A stretch of 64,000 bases of DNA from Hymenobacter sp. J193. Lineage in GTDB: Bacteria; Bacteroidota; Bacteroidia; Cytophagales; Hymenobacteraceae. The stretch spans positions 2,260,001 to 2,324,000 of the forward strand of contig NZ_JAJONE010000001.1 of the NCBI RefSeq assembly GCF_024700075.1. Direction: 5' to 3'. This document shows positions 17,154-27,140 of this stretch, one piece after another; positions within the stretch are counted from its first letter, which is position 1; every line of letters starts with the position of its first letter. The notes beneath the pieces are model-generated. The model ran no database searches. It was not told the DNA's origin and worked only from the letters and a program-made list of their open reading frames with translations. Made by a program: the position numbers and the translations under genes.

Positions 17154-17885
17154 CTAAATATTGCGCTTTAGCTCGAAATTCTTGCCCAGATACACGCGGC
17201 GCACGGTTTCGTCGGCGGCCAGCTCCTCGGCGGTGCCGGCTTTCAGCAGCTTGCCTTCGAAGAGCAGGTAGGCCCGGTCTACGATGCTGAGCGTGGAGTT
17301 CACGTCGTGGTCGGTGATGAGGATGCCGATGTTTTTGTGCTTGAGCTTGGCCACGATGCCCTGGATTTCCTCGGTGGCAATGGGGTCGACGCCGGCGAAG
17401 GGCTCATCCAGCAGCACGAACTTGGGGTTCACGGCCAGGGCGCGGGCAATTTCGGTGCGGCGTCGCTCTCCGCCGCTCAGCACACGGCCCAGGTTTTTGC
17501 GCACATGGGTAAGGCTGAACTCATGGAGCAGCTCCTCCACTTTATCGAGCTGGGCCTGGCGCGGCAAATCCGTCATTTCCAGCACCGACAGGATATTTTC
17601 CTCCACGCTCAAATCCCGAAACACCGAAGCCTCCTGCGCCAGGTAGCCCACGCCGCGCCGGGCCCGCTGAAACATGGGCATGGTGGTAATATCCTCCTCG
17701 TCGAGGAAGATGTGGCCCGAATTGGGCTTCACCATACCCACAATCATATAGAAGCAGGTGGTTTTGCCGGCCCCGTTTGGCCCCAGCAACCCCACGATTT
17801 CACCCTGCCCCACCGTCACGCTCATGTCGTTTACCACGGTGCGGGCTTTGTACTTCTTGATCAGATGTTCCGCTTTCAGAATCAT
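17154..17885 (-). CDS. lptB: LPS export ABC transporter ATP-binding protein
   Basis: 243 residues from the ATG at 17883-17885 (an ATG three codons upstream is possible). Cytoplasmic ATPase driving LPS extraction through LptFG. Walker A GPNGAGKTT, Q-loop YLAQEASVFRDL, signature LSGGERRRTEIARAL, Walker B FVLLDEPFAGVDP and the H-switch ITDHDV are all present. The FRDLSVEENI and GERRRTEIARAL context is LptB-specific. lptC is 8.7 kb away on the same strand; lptF/G are not in the window. Confidence 0.93.
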   Translation of the reverse strand: MILKAEHLIKKYKARTVVNDMSVTVGQGEIVGLLGPNGAGKTTCFYMIVGMVKPNSGHIFLDEEDITTMPMFQRARRGVGYLAQEASVFRDLSVEENILSVLEMTDLPRQAQLDKVEELLHEFSLTHVRKNLGRVLSGGERRRTEIARALAVNPKFVLLDEPFAGVDPIATEEIQGIVAKLKHKNIGILITDHDVNSTLSIVDRAYLLFEGKLLKAGTAEELAADETVRRVYLGKNFELKRNI

Positions 17886-17899
17886 AGGCCGCAAAGGTA

Positions 17900-17990
17900 G
17901 TTTCTTGTTTCTCGTTTATGGTTTCTTGTTACCTGCCTCAAGGCAGCGGGGTAGCCAAGCGGCAGCATTCGAAACTATAAATCAGAAACC
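17900..17990. repeat. period-7 inverted repeat element between the M61 gene and lptB
   Basis: Left array 17900-17933 in heptamers GTTTCTT, GTTTCTC, GTTTATG, GTTTCTT, then GTTACC. Right arm 17970-17990 reads, in reverse complement, GGTTTCT, GATTTAT, AGTTTCG. Between them CTGCCTCAAGGCAG forms a small hairpin (17934-17946). It fills the whole gap and ends at the M61 stop codon. Confidence 0.75.
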
Positions 17991-19826
17991 TTACGCCCGG
18001 GGACGCAGAAGCTGGTCGTGGAGGGCGCGCTGGGCTTCCGTGAGGGTGGGCAGGGGCTCCAGCAGGTGCTTTACTTCGGCTTCCATGTCGCGGGGGGAGG
18101 CCTCAACCTGCTGCTGCGTGCTGCCGCGCCGGTACACGATGCGCACGGGCGTATCGGTGGCCGGCTCGATAAGAGGGCGCAGCAGCAGCTCGGCATTTTC
18201 CATCGTCACGGGCGTGCTGTTCACTTGCAGAATCACGTCGTCGTTCTGCAGGCTAAATACGTTGTTCTCGGCGCGCGTCTGGGCCAGAATGAAGCTTTGC
18301 TTGTCCTGGTCGTAGCGGAAGCCCAGCTCGCCGAAGGCCTTTACCACCACGTTGGCCTTGGGGGCGTAGCGCCAGCCTATCTTGGCCAGGTACTCAGTGA
18401 GCGGCAGTGGCTGGCTGCCCTGCACGTAGTCGGTGAAAAACTGCTGCAACTGCGGGTGCGTGAGCTGCACGATTTCGGGAATCAGCTGCTCGTCCTCGAA
18501 GGGCCGCTCGGGACCGTACTTCTGGCCCAGCTGCAGGAGCACGTCGCGCAAACTCAGGCGGCCCTGCGTAAGCTCCTGAATGCGGATATCGAGCAGAAAA
18601 CCGATGAGGGCGCCCTTCTTGTACACGTTTTCATACATGTCCTTGTAGGGGTCCACCAGGATGTTGCGGCTCATCTCGGTGAAGGACACGGTACGGTACT
18701 TCTGCATGTCCTCAATCTTGTGCTTGATTTCCTTGCGGAAATCGTCTTCCTGGGTGAGGCCGCCCTGTAGCTGCACCAGTTGGGCGAAATACTCCGTGAC
18801 GCCCTCGTACAGCCACAAATGCTGCGACATCTTGGGCGTGCGGAAGTCAAACTCCCCGATTTCGCGGCTGTGGATGTTGAGCGGGGTGAGAATGTGCAGA
18901 AATTCGTGCGAGGCTACCTCCCGCACCAGGGAGCGGATGCGCACGGCGTCCGCAATTTCGGGCAGGAAGTACACCGACGAATACGAGTGCTCCATGGCCC
19001 CGAACCCACCTGCCGGGTTTACCACGGGCGAGCTGAAGGCCGGGAAGTACATGATGAAGTGGTAGCGCGGTACCGGCATCCGCCCGAAGAACTTAGCCAG
19101 CGCCTCTGCCATCGGCCGCATGGCCTCGCTCACCTGCGCCGACTTTACCACCCCGTTTTCCGAAAACACCGACACGCTGATGCGCGCTCCGCCGGTAGTG
19201 AAGCTGGTGGTATCGGGGCGGCTGTACATCACCGGGGCGTCGGCCAGCTGCACGTAGCTGCCGGCCCGAAACACGTCCTGGGTAGCCGTAGGGCTTTGCT
19301 TGCCCAGAGACGTAGCCCCGTACAGCTCGGCGGGCTTGTTGATGGTTACCTCGTAGGGCTGCATCTTGTAGCCCTCCAGGTAGCCGTAGAGGCCGTAGTG
19401 GTTGAGTACGAAGTTGCGGCCCGCGTCGATGTTGGTGCCCCCGGGCTGAAACACGAAGTTCTTGTCCTTGGAGTCCCAGGTGTCGTCTACGAGGTACTCC
19501 AGCCGGTCAAGCTGCCGGGCTTTTTCGATAAGAAACAGGTTGTCGCCCTGGCGGATGGTTTTCAGCTTTTTGCCCTGGCTGTCGAAGGCCTGAAAATCGG
19601 TGATGAAGCGGCCGTAGTCCTTCTTGGAATAGGAGCCGGGCACCACGCTGGGCAGCACGTACGTAGCCTGATTTTCGCGCACGGCGGGCGGGCGCACCAC
19701 CACCCGCACCCGGTCGTTCTGTACCTGCTGCAGGTCCACGGCGACGCGGTACGTGGCGGGAGAATTCTGGGCAAGCGTGGCGGTAGCGCAGGGCAGCAAG
19801 CCCAACAGCAGGTAAGCTGGTTTCAT
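17991..19826 (-). CDS. M61-family metallopeptidase with PDZ-like C-terminus
   Basis: 611 residues from the ATG at 19824-19826, giving a signal peptide (MKPAYLLLGLLPCATATLAQ). The in-frame start 12 codons upstream spoils it. Catalytic motif SHEFLHIL (HEFLH at 307-311) followed by WLYEGVTEYFAQL, the M61 glycyl-aminopeptidase signature. A C-terminal PDZ-like part includes AENNVFSLQNDDVILQVN. Predicted secreted peptidase; substrate unknown. Confidence 0.93.
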   Translation of the reverse strand: MKPAYLLLGLLPCATATLAQNSPATYRVAVDLQQVQNDRVRVVVRPPAVRENQATYVLPSVVPGSYSKKDYGRFITDFQAFDSQGKKLKTIRQGDNLFLIEKARQLDRLEYLVDDTWDSKDKNFVFQPGGTNIDAGRNFVLNHYGLYGYLEGYKMQPYEVTINKPAELYGATSLGKQSPTATQDVFRAGSYVQLADAPVMYSRPDTTSFTTGGARISVSVFSENGVVKSAQVSEAMRPMAEALAKFFGRMPVPRYHFIMYFPAFSSPVVNPAGGFGAMEHSYSSVYFLPEIADAVRIRSLVREVASHEFLHILTPLNIHSREIGEFDFRTPKMSQHLWLYEGVTEYFAQLVQLQGGLTQEDDFRKEIKHKIEDMQKYRTVSFTEMSRNILVDPYKDMYENVYKKGALIGFLLDIRIQELTQGRLSLRDVLLQLGQKYGPERPFEDEQLIPEIVQLTHPQLQQFFTDYVQGSQPLPLTEYLAKIGWRYAPKANVVVKAFGELGFRYDQDKQSFILAQTRAENNVFSLQNDDVILQVNSTPVTMENAELLLRPLIEPATDTPVRIVYRRGSTQQQVEASPRDMEAEVKHLLEPLPTLTEAQRALHDQLLRPRA

Positions 19827-19970
19827 AAGGCAAGAAAACGGGCCACTCCGAAACGCAGCCAACCAACAAGATACAAGTATCTGCTTATACCTCCTACCCT
19901 ATTGGCGGGCTCCGCCGAAGCTTTTTCTTTTCTCCGGTTCAGCCAGCGAGTCTGCAACCCTGGCGCCCGG

Positions 19971-21693
19971 CTACTCCCAGCGAATGTCTTTCAGACGCAG
20001 CTGCAGGGTTTTCACGCCCCGGTACTCGTTCAGCTCCACGGTGTAGCACACGCTGAAGGGCCGGCCCAGCAGAATTTCGGGCAGGTACTCACCCAGCCCA
20101 AACCCGATGGCGTCCACAGTGTGGTGGCCGTCCTGGGTGAGGGTGATTTTGAGGTGGGAGTTGCCCACAATGCGGGCCGAATCGGGCAGGGGCATACACG
20201 CTACGCGACTCGAATACCGGGTTGGAGTTACCGGGGCCGAAGGGCTCCATCTGGCTCAGCAGCTTATAGAAGCTAGGCGTAATGTCCGTCAGCTCCAACT
20301 GCCCGTCAATTTCCACCGGCGGAATCATCTGCTCATCGGTGATGCGCGAAGACACCACTTCCTCGAACCGGCGCTGGAACTCCGGCACGTTCTCCACGGG
20401 CAACGTGAGGCCGGCCGCGTACATGTGGCCGCCAAACTGCTCCAGCAGATCCGAGCACTCCAGAATGGCCTGGTGCACATCGAAGCCAATGACGGAGCGG
20501 GCCGAGCCGGTAGCTTTGCCGTTGCTCTGGGTGAGGATGATGGTAGGCCGGTAGTACTTATCTAGGCAGCGCGAAGCCACAATGCCGATGACGCCCTTGT
20601 GCCAGGTTTCGTTGTAGAGCACCGTGGACCGGGCGTTACGCAGGCCGGCATCGGCCTCAATCATTTCCAGGGCCTCCTTGGTGATGCGCGTATCGAAGCC
20701 GCGGCGCTCCTGGTTGGTTTTATCCACCACGCCAGCCTTTTCAATGGCTTCTTCCTTGGAGCCGGCCAGCAGCATGGCCACGGCCCGCTTGGCATCGCCC
20801 ATCCGGCCGGCCGCGTTGATGCGCGGTGAAAACCCGAATACCAGAGAGCTGATGTTAAGCTGGGCGCCGGTTAGGCCTGCCAGTTCACGCAGGGCGTCGA
20901 GGCCGGGGCGCTGGGGGTGGTTGGCGTCGTTGAGCAAACGCAGGCCGTGGTAGGCCAGAATGCGGTTTTCGCCGCCGATGGGCACGATGTCAGCGGCAAT
21001 GCTGACGGCCAGCAGATCCAGCAGCTCATAAAGCGGTGCCTCGTCCTGGCCCAGATGCTGGCACAGGGCCTGCATCAGCTTGAAGCCCACGCCGCAGCCC
21101 GACAGCTCCTTGAACGGATACGGGCAGTCGGCGCGCTTGGGGTCGAGCACGGCTACGGCCGCCGGCAGCTCGTCGCCGGGCAAGTGGTGGTCGCAGATGA
21201 TGAAGTCGACGCCGCGCTGGGTGGCGTAAGTCACCATCTCCACCGATTTCACGCCGCAGTCGAGGGCAATGATGAGGGCGAAGCCGTGGTCGGCGGCATA
21301 CTCGATACCAGTTTCTGAGATGCCGTAGCCCTCCTTGTAGCGGTCCGGAATGTAGTACTCTACCCGCTCCGGGCCAAAGAACTGGCAGAGGTAGGAGTAA
21401 ACCACCGCCACGGAAGTGGTGCCATCCACGTCGTAGTCGCCGAATACCAGCACCTTTTCGCCGGTGTGCAGGGCCTGCAGCAGGCGCTCCACGGCCCGGT
21501 CCATGTCGCGCATCAGCAGCGGGTCGGGCAGAGAGTCCAGTGAAGGGCGAAAATAAGCGCGGGCCTCTTCAAAGGAGCACACCTGCCGCTGGCACAGCAG
21601 GGCAATAATGGCCTCGTTGACGCGCAACGCGTCGGCCAGTTGCCGGACCTTTTCGGGGTCGGGCGCGGGCTTCCGAATCCATCGTTTCTGCAT
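19971..21693 (-). pseudogene. recJ: single-stranded-DNA exonuclease RecJ, one-base frameshift near the C-terminus
   Basis: 5'-3' ssDNA exonuclease of recombination and mismatch repair. Start at 21691-21693 (MQKRWIRKPAP), 573 residues if repaired. DHH motifs are intact: FGDYDVDGTTSVAVVYSY, IALDCGVKS, IICDHHLPG, and the DHHA1 region FGGHMYAAGLTL. After ESRSVYA the frame runs into non-family sequence. Removing one G from the run at 20189-20192 restores YALPDSARIVGNSHLK and the end LRLKDIRWE. The 74-residue tail is the OB-fold part. Sequencing error is likely, because a tail-truncated RecJ would probably be impaired. Confidence 0.9.
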
Positions 21694-21861
21694 AGGGGCG
21701 GGCAGCGTACCAGAAGGCGGCGCTATCTTCAAAAGTAAGAAGAAAAGCCCAGCCTTGCACGCCCCGTCCTGCATTCGTGCGGGCTGAACGCGTAATCTCA
21801 CGCTGGCAGTCAGCGGCTTGCAGGCAGGCAGAATATTCACGCCTTTTACCCGAGAGGAGGG

Positions 21862-21954
21862 CTGTCATTCCTCGCTCCGCTCGGAATCTGAGGGATACTA
21901 CTGCAGGAAGGCGCCGCTAAGCACCCAGATTCCTCGCTCCGCTCGGAATGACAG
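21862..21954. repeat. dispersed palindromic repeat
   Basis: Ends CTGTCATTCC and GGAATGACAG are inverted. The 21-mer ATTCCTCGCTCCGCTCGGAAT, itself nearly palindromic, occurs twice in direct orientation (21867-21887 and 21929-21949). The element ends 3 nt before the stop of the TPR gene. Related pieces lie at 42151, 44998 and 63108. Confidence 0.85.
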
Positions 21955-21957
21955 GAA

Positions 21958-23805
21958 TTAATTTACCGCGTCGCCGCGGAGCTTACGAAACCGCTTGCGG
22001 GCTTCGGCCACGTAGATGCTGCCGGGGTATTTGGTGATGACGCGCTGGTAGAGCTCCTGGGCTTTTTCGCGGTCCTGGAGGTTTTCTTCCTGAATGCTGG
22101 CGGCCAGAAACAGGGCGTCGTCGCTGAGCACGTCGTACTTGGGGTTTTCGGTGATGCGGGCCAAGGTTTGCACGGCCCCGGCGTAGTCGCTGGTGCGGCG
22201 CTGGAGCTGGGCTTTCAGAAACCAGGCTTCATCCTGGAGGGCGTGGCCGGGGTATTTCAGCACTAGGGCATCGAGGCCGCGCATGGCTTCCGGCAGCTTG
22301 TTCTGGAATACCAACAGCTCGGTGGCGGCGTAGTCGCGCAGAGCCACGCCGGCCGTGTCCATAGCGGTGTTGTCCGTGATGAGCAGGCTGAGCTGCATGG
22401 CATCGTTGGCAATTTCGCGGCTGGTGGCTTCCTTCAGAATGTCGAGGTGTCCTTGGGCCAGCTTGAAGTCGCCGGCGAAGTAGCTGAGGCGGGCGTTGCG
22501 CAGCTTGGCATCGTAGCCCAGCGGAGAATCCTTGTGCGACTTTTCCACCTGTGAGTACAGCAGCGTGGCTTCCCAGGGCTCCGCACGCAGCAGGTACAGG
22601 TCGGCCAGGGTCAGCTTGGCGCGGTCTACGGTTTCGGGGTTGGCGCGGGGCTGACTGATGGCTTCCTGCAGCAGCGTCATGGCCTTGTCTTTCTCGCCCA
22701 GCTGAAAAGCGTGCAGCTCGGCCATGTTGCGCAGGATATCGGCCCGGTACGGCGAGGTAGCCCCGAACTCGGTGAGCAGCTGCTGGTACTCACCCAGCAG
22801 CGTGCGGATTTTGGCCGCATCCACCGGGAAGGTGTTGCGCACCTGCTCCTCGCGGGCCTGGAGCAGCAGCTGGCGCGCGATGCCGTAGAACTGCCCGCCC
22901 CGGTACTCGCGCACCACGTACTCGTAGCCCGCAATGGCGCTTTCATAGTCGTGGTTGCGCAGGGCAATGGCGGCCAGGTCCAACACGCGGCTGCCTTCGC
23001 TGCGGGTGCGCCGGTCGAGGGCGCGGGCCTGCACCAGCGCACCCGTAAAGTCCTTGCGCTGCACGTACAGCCACAGCAGCAGCTCACTGTAGCTGCCCTG
23101 CTCGGGGTGCTGCTGCACGCTGTTCAGCAGGAGTTTTTCCAGGGCATCGAAGTCTTTTTCTTCGCGCAGGCTGTTCTGAAGCATGTTGCGCACGAAGGGG
23201 AGCTGCCGCTCGTCCTGCTGCAGCAGGCGCAGGGTTTCAGCCAGCAGCCGCTCGGTGCCGGGCTGGCGGGTGTAGAGCTGAATAAGCTGCGGTGCATACT
23301 CAATGTCGTTGCGGGCCAGGGCGCGGCCGCGCAGGTACACTTTCTCGGCCCAGTCGAGCTGCTGGTGCTCCTGAAAGTCGGCGGCTACAGCCAGCACCTG
23401 GTCGGACTTCAGGCCCGAAACCACCCGCTCGTACTGCTTGGCGGCGCCGGCCTTGTCACCGCTGCTTTCCAGCACCCGGCCCAGCAGTATGCCCACGATG
23501 GGGTCTTCAGGACGGCGGCGCTGGGCTTTGCGGGCCAGCTTTTCGGCTTCCTTGAAATGGCGCATTTCCTGCATGGTGCGCAGATACTCGGGCAGCACGG
23601 TGCCGTTGAACTGTAGCTCGTCGGGCAGTTGGCCGAACAGCAGCTCGGCCTTGGCAAACTCGCCTTTGCGGGCGTACTCCCGGGCCAGAGCCAGGTCCTC
23701 GGCATCGGCCCCCGACTGAGCCAGGGCCGGGGCCACGCCCAGCAATGCCACCACCGCCACGCTGCCTACCACCCGGCCGAGCCGGCTCCAAACGTTCATA
23801 CCCAT
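21958..23805 (-). CDS. secreted tetratricopeptide-repeat protein
   Basis: 615 residues from the ATG at 23803-23805; a start two codons later is equally possible. Signal peptide VAVVALLGVAPALAQ. TPR-like helical pairs run through most of the chain, for example AREYARKGEFAKAELLFGQL near the N-terminus and AQELYQRVITKYPGSIYVAE near the end. Probably periplasmic, a protein-interaction scaffold. It lies directly downstream of the PpiD-like gene; a role in envelope assembly is inference. Confidence 0.85.
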   Translation of the reverse strand: MGMNVWSRLGRVVGSVAVVALLGVAPALAQSGADAEDLALAREYARKGEFAKAELLFGQLPDELQFNGTVLPEYLRTMQEMRHFKEAEKLARKAQRRRPEDPIVGILLGRVLESSGDKAGAAKQYERVVSGLKSDQVLAVAADFQEHQQLDWAEKVYLRGRALARNDIEYAPQLIQLYTRQPGTERLLAETLRLLQQDERQLPFVRNMLQNSLREEKDFDALEKLLLNSVQQHPEQGSYSELLLWLYVQRKDFTGALVQARALDRRTRSEGSRVLDLAAIALRNHDYESAIAGYEYVVREYRGGQFYGIARQLLLQAREEQVRNTFPVDAAKIRTLLGEYQQLLTEFGATSPYRADILRNMAELHAFQLGEKDKAMTLLQEAISQPRANPETVDRAKLTLADLYLLRAEPWEATLLYSQVEKSHKDSPLGYDAKLRNARLSYFAGDFKLAQGHLDILKEATSREIANDAMQLSLLITDNTAMDTAGVALRDYAATELLVFQNKLPEAMRGLDALVLKYPGHALQDEAWFLKAQLQRRTSDYAGAVQTLARITENPKYDVLSDDALFLAASIQEENLQDREKAQELYQRVITKYPGSIYVAEARKRFRKLRGDAVN

Positions 23806-23916
23806 ATCTATCAGACGAAAAGCTGCCACCGAAGGCTGCCGCAGGCTACAACTTACGACTCGGTTAATTCATTTCATACCGGCGAAAAAACCAGAAACAG
23901 CCAACCGGAAGACCAC

Positions 23917-23949
23917 AAAAAAGGGCCGCACCCCAAGGTACGGCCCTTT
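23917..23949 (-). terminator. hairpin after the PpiD-like gene
   Basis: AAAGGGCCG / CGGCCCTTT stem with a 12-nt loop. On the minus strand it is followed by a T-run (TTTTTTGTGG), 24 nt after the stop at 23974. Confidence 0.75.
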
Positions 23950-23973
23950 CAGCTTGCGCTGGCAACCGGCGGC

Positions 23974-26099
23974 TTAGAAGAAGCGCGGGCGGTTGTCTTC
24001 TACGCTGGCGTCTTTCTTCACGGCTTCGTAGATGGCGCCGTCGAGGCGGGAGGAGCGCTGCTGCACCAGCTGGCGCTTAATGGCCTGCACATCCACGGCA
24101 GCTTGCTCCTTGTTGATGTTTTCGAGCTGTACCACCAGCACACCCTGGTCGCCCTGGATGGGGGCCGACTTCTGGCCGGGCTTCAGGCCGAAAATTTTGC
24201 CCACGGCCACCGGCTCGTTGCCGATGCCGGGAATCATGCCGGCGCCCATGGCAATGTTCTGGGCCTGGTTTACCTGAGCACCATTGCCGTAAGCGGCGGC
24301 CAGCTGCTCCAGCGTGCCGGTTTTGCCTTGGAGCTTGGCCATAATCTGCTTGGCTTTCTCTTCGTTGCGCACCAGCGCGGTCAGCTCGGGCTTGATGCTG
24401 GCCACATCGGCAACGCCTTTCTCGCGGGCGCCGGTAACCACGGCCAGCACGTACTGGTCGCCGATTTCAAACACGTCCGAAACGTCGCCCACTTCGGTTT
24501 TCTTGCCGTTGTTGTAGTACGACCAGCGCACCAATTCGCGGGCACCTTGCAGGGTATTCACGGCTTGGGCGCCTTTGTCGAGGCCCTTGGCTTCCTGCTT
24601 CTGCAGCGTCTTGTCGGCGGCTACGGCAGCGCGGAACGACTCTAGGTCGGTGGCTTTGCCTTTCAGCTCCTGCGCCTTGGCATAAGCCATTTCGCGGGTG
24701 CTTTCGGAAGGGGCAATGCTTTTCTGCACGGCGGCCACCTGGTAGGTCTGGGTCGTTTTGGGGGCCGTTACTTTCAGGATGTGGTAGCCAAAGGAGGTTT
24801 CAACCAGGTTGGGCAGCAGGCCGGCCGAGGTAGCGCCAAATACGGCCTTCTCGAACTCGGGCACCATGCGGCCCTGCGTAAACCAGCCCAGGTCGCCGCC
24901 GGTAGCGGTGGTACCATCCGAGCCAAACTGACGAGCCATAGCGGCGAAGTCAGCTCCCCTTTGATTTTGTTGAGCAGGTCCTGCGCTTTGACTTTGGCCG
25001 CAGCTTTGGCTTCCGGCGTTTCGGCCGTGGGCTTGATGAGGATGTGGCTGGCGCGGGCGGCGGGCTGGGTGCCGGCTTTCTGACCGGTTACCTTAAACAG
25101 GCTGTAGGTCCCGTTTTCGGCGTAGGGGCCGTACACTTTGCCCACCGTGAGGGGGAAGTTCTGGCGCAGCTTCTCGGGCAGGTCAGCCGGCGAGAGGTAG
25201 CGGCCGTTGTAGGGAAACTCGGGGTCAGAATTCAGCTTTACGAACAGGGAGTCGTTCGGGGCCGAGGTAAACTGCTGGGCCAACTGGTTGATGGTGGTTT
25301 TCACCGCTGTGCTGTCTTCCACCGAGGCGGTTACCGGAATGGTCACGTACTCGATGTTGCGGCCTTCCTCTACCTTGTACTGGTCTTTGTGCGCGTCGAG
25401 GTAGGCTTGCAGCTGGGCGTCGCTCACCTTCACGGCCGAGTCCGAAATGGAGAAGTACGGCACCAGCAGGTAGCGGATGTTGGCGCGGGTGTTGATGTCC
25501 TCGGCGTAGCGCTTGGCCTCCGCCGTTGTCACGTAGGTTGAGAGCTTGATGAGGTTGTTGTACTTGTTGCCGAGGCGGTCGGGACCCAGGTTGGCTTCGA
25601 AGGAATACCACGCATCCTGCGCCTGGGGCGGCAGCTTGTCGAGGTTCTTCAGGTACTCAATCACGCGGGTGCGGTCAAACTGCCCGGTCTTGGGGTCGGT
25701 GAAAGCCTGACGGATGCTGGGGTGAATGTTCTTGCCCTGCACCATGTCGGTCAACTCATCGTCTGAAACCTTCAGGCCCAGCTTGTCGAACTCCTTCTGA
25801 AAGGCAATGCGGTAGAGAATCTTGTTCCAGGCCTGCTCGCGCAGGTAGCCCATCGTGTTTTCGTCGGGCTGGCGCTGGTTCTGGGAGATGAAGGCCTGCT
25901 TGGTTTCCTCCAGTACGCGCTGGTACTCGTCGTACTCCACTTTTTCGCCGGCCACTTCACCTACCACGGTTTTGTCTCCGTCAAACAGACGGTTGTTGCC
26001 CCCGATAAGGTCGCCACCAATGATAAAGAGCAGCATCCCGATGGCAACCGTGCCGACTGCCCAGCCCGATTTTTCCCGGATTGTGTTAATTAATGCCAT
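23974..26099 (-). pseudogene. PpiD/SurA-like periplasmic peptidylprolyl isomerase, one-base frameshift
   Basis: Membrane-anchored foldase: N-terminal TM helix (about 15-31, GTVAIGMLLFIIGGDLIGG), SurA-N-like chaperone region, then a parvulin domain from ARASHILIKPT onward. The first frame goes LLNKIKGE and into nonsense. Adding one base in the CCCC run at 24956-24959 (plus strand) gives LLNKIKGGADFAAMARQFGS, and the frame continues to DNRPRFF, 708 residues in total. GGDLGWFTQGRMVPEFE and VETSFGYHILKV are intact parvulin elements. Full length fits Bacteroidota homologues, so a sequencing indel is likely. Confidence 0.9.
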
Positions 26100-26174
26100 T
26101 TATTTGAAAAAAAGCGCGGTATGAAAAGTGGAAAGAGGCGCAAAATAACCAGAATCCCCCGGACATTCAAAGTA

Positions 26175-26207
26175 CTGGCCCCCGCACCGGCAAGGTACGG
26201 GGGCCAG
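26175..26207 (-). terminator. strong hairpin downstream of the small membrane-protein gene
   Basis: CTGGCCCCCG / CGGGGGCCAG perfect 10-bp stem with inner ACC/GGT pairing, 24 nt past the stop at 26232 on the minus strand. Only a weak T-rich tail (TACTTTG) follows, so termination is plausible but not certain. Confidence 0.55.
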
Positions 26208-26231
26208 ATGAAGTAAAAGCGTCAGCAGAAC

Positions 26232-26501
26232 CTACTTGCGTTTGGCTTGCTTGGGGTTGGTATTGCCCCGACCCGGCTTGCGGGCGGCTACAGGTTTGGC
26301 GGGCTCCACCGGGGCCTGGCTGCGGCCCAGGTAGCGGTACAGCATCAGCAGGCTGAAGGAAGTCATAAACAGCCAGTAATTGTCGCGAAGGGCATTTTTG
26401 TCGTTCTGCAGCAGCGTTTGGTACGTGCCGATAACGAACGAGCACACGGCCAGCGAGAACAGTACGGTGCGGGCCAACGAACGGTCGAAGCGGATAGGCA
26501 T
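26232..26501 (-). CDS. small membrane protein with basic tail, unknown function
   Basis: 89 residues: two hydrophobic segments (about 10-28 and 40-56) and a Lys/Arg/Pro-rich C-terminus ending PKQAKRK. No family recognised. It lies between lptC and the PpiD-like gene on the same strand, and a strong hairpin follows it. Confidence 0.65.
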   Translation of the reverse strand: MPIRFDRSLARTVLFSLAVCSFVIGTYQTLLQNDKNALRDNYWLFMTSFSLLMLYRYLGRSQAPVEPAKPVAARKPGRGNTNPKQAKRK

Positions 26502-26552
26502 GAGTAAATGATTTGCAGTTATTTAATTAAGTAACCAGCTTGTTTGTATTCT

Positions 26553-27131
26553 CTATTTTTGCTTTTTCTCCTCTGTTTTATCTATTAAAAAGCTGCCCGT
26601 AGGCTTAAGGATATGGTACCAGGAAAATTCCTGGTTGGCTTCCAGCCCGTAGCCCGTCCACACTTCGGTGTCGGTTTCAACCCGCACGGCGGTTTCCTTA
26701 GGCGTGTAGATCATGCCTTTCTGCTGATTGAAGAACAGCTCCTCGGTGTTGAGCTGCTGGTGCTTTTCGTCGTTGCGCACCTTCACATTGCCCCGCACGA
26801 TGTACAGGTTCTGGGCCTTGTCGTACTTGCCGTAGTCGCCCTCCAGCGTGTTGATGACGCGCGTGCCATTATCACCGTAGAAAACAACCTTCATGCTTTT
26901 CGGAAACACCATGTCGCTGTTTTCAAACTGATGCTGCAACGGAGCAGTAAGCTTGATCTGCAGCTTGGCCGAGTCGCTGAACAGGATAAGCACGTTGGTA
27001 CTTTCCGCAAGGGGACCTTTGTAGGTAACCGTTTTCTGTGTTTGGTCGGCCGGCTTGGTTTCGCACGCGGCTACCAACCCGATAAGGGTTAGGCTCAGGC
27101 CTATGCGGCGCCAGGTGGTACGACTGCTCAT
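26553..27131 (-). CDS. lptC: LPS export periplasmic lipoprotein LptC
   Basis: 192 residues. Lipobox LVAACE (Cys23) replaces the single TM anchor of the enterobacterial protein. The body is the LptC beta-jellyroll: KLQIKLTAPLQHQFENSDMV, VINTLEGDYGKYDKAQNLYI, NTEELFFNQQKGMIYT. It bridges the inner-membrane LptBFG complex to LptA in LPS transport. Starts 9 nt after the outer-membrane-protein gene ends, so they are co-transcribed. Confidence 0.9.
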   Translation of the reverse strand: MSSRTTWRRIGLSLTLIGLVAACETKPADQTQKTVTYKGPLAESTNVLILFSDSAKLQIKLTAPLQHQFENSDMVFPKSMKVVFYGDNGTRVINTLEGDYGKYDKAQNLYIVRGNVKVRNDEKHQQLNTEELFFNQQKGMIYTPKETAVRVETDTEVWTGYGLEANQEFSWYHILKPTGSFLIDKTEEKKQK

Positions 27132-27140
27132 AGCGCGTTG

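Noticed and set aside
18780..20276. 498-residue plus-strand open frame
   Set aside because: It is antisense to the intact M61 gene and recJ tail, has no recognisable domain, and is Gly/His/Arg/Val/Leu-rich, as expected from a shadow of a high-GC gene.
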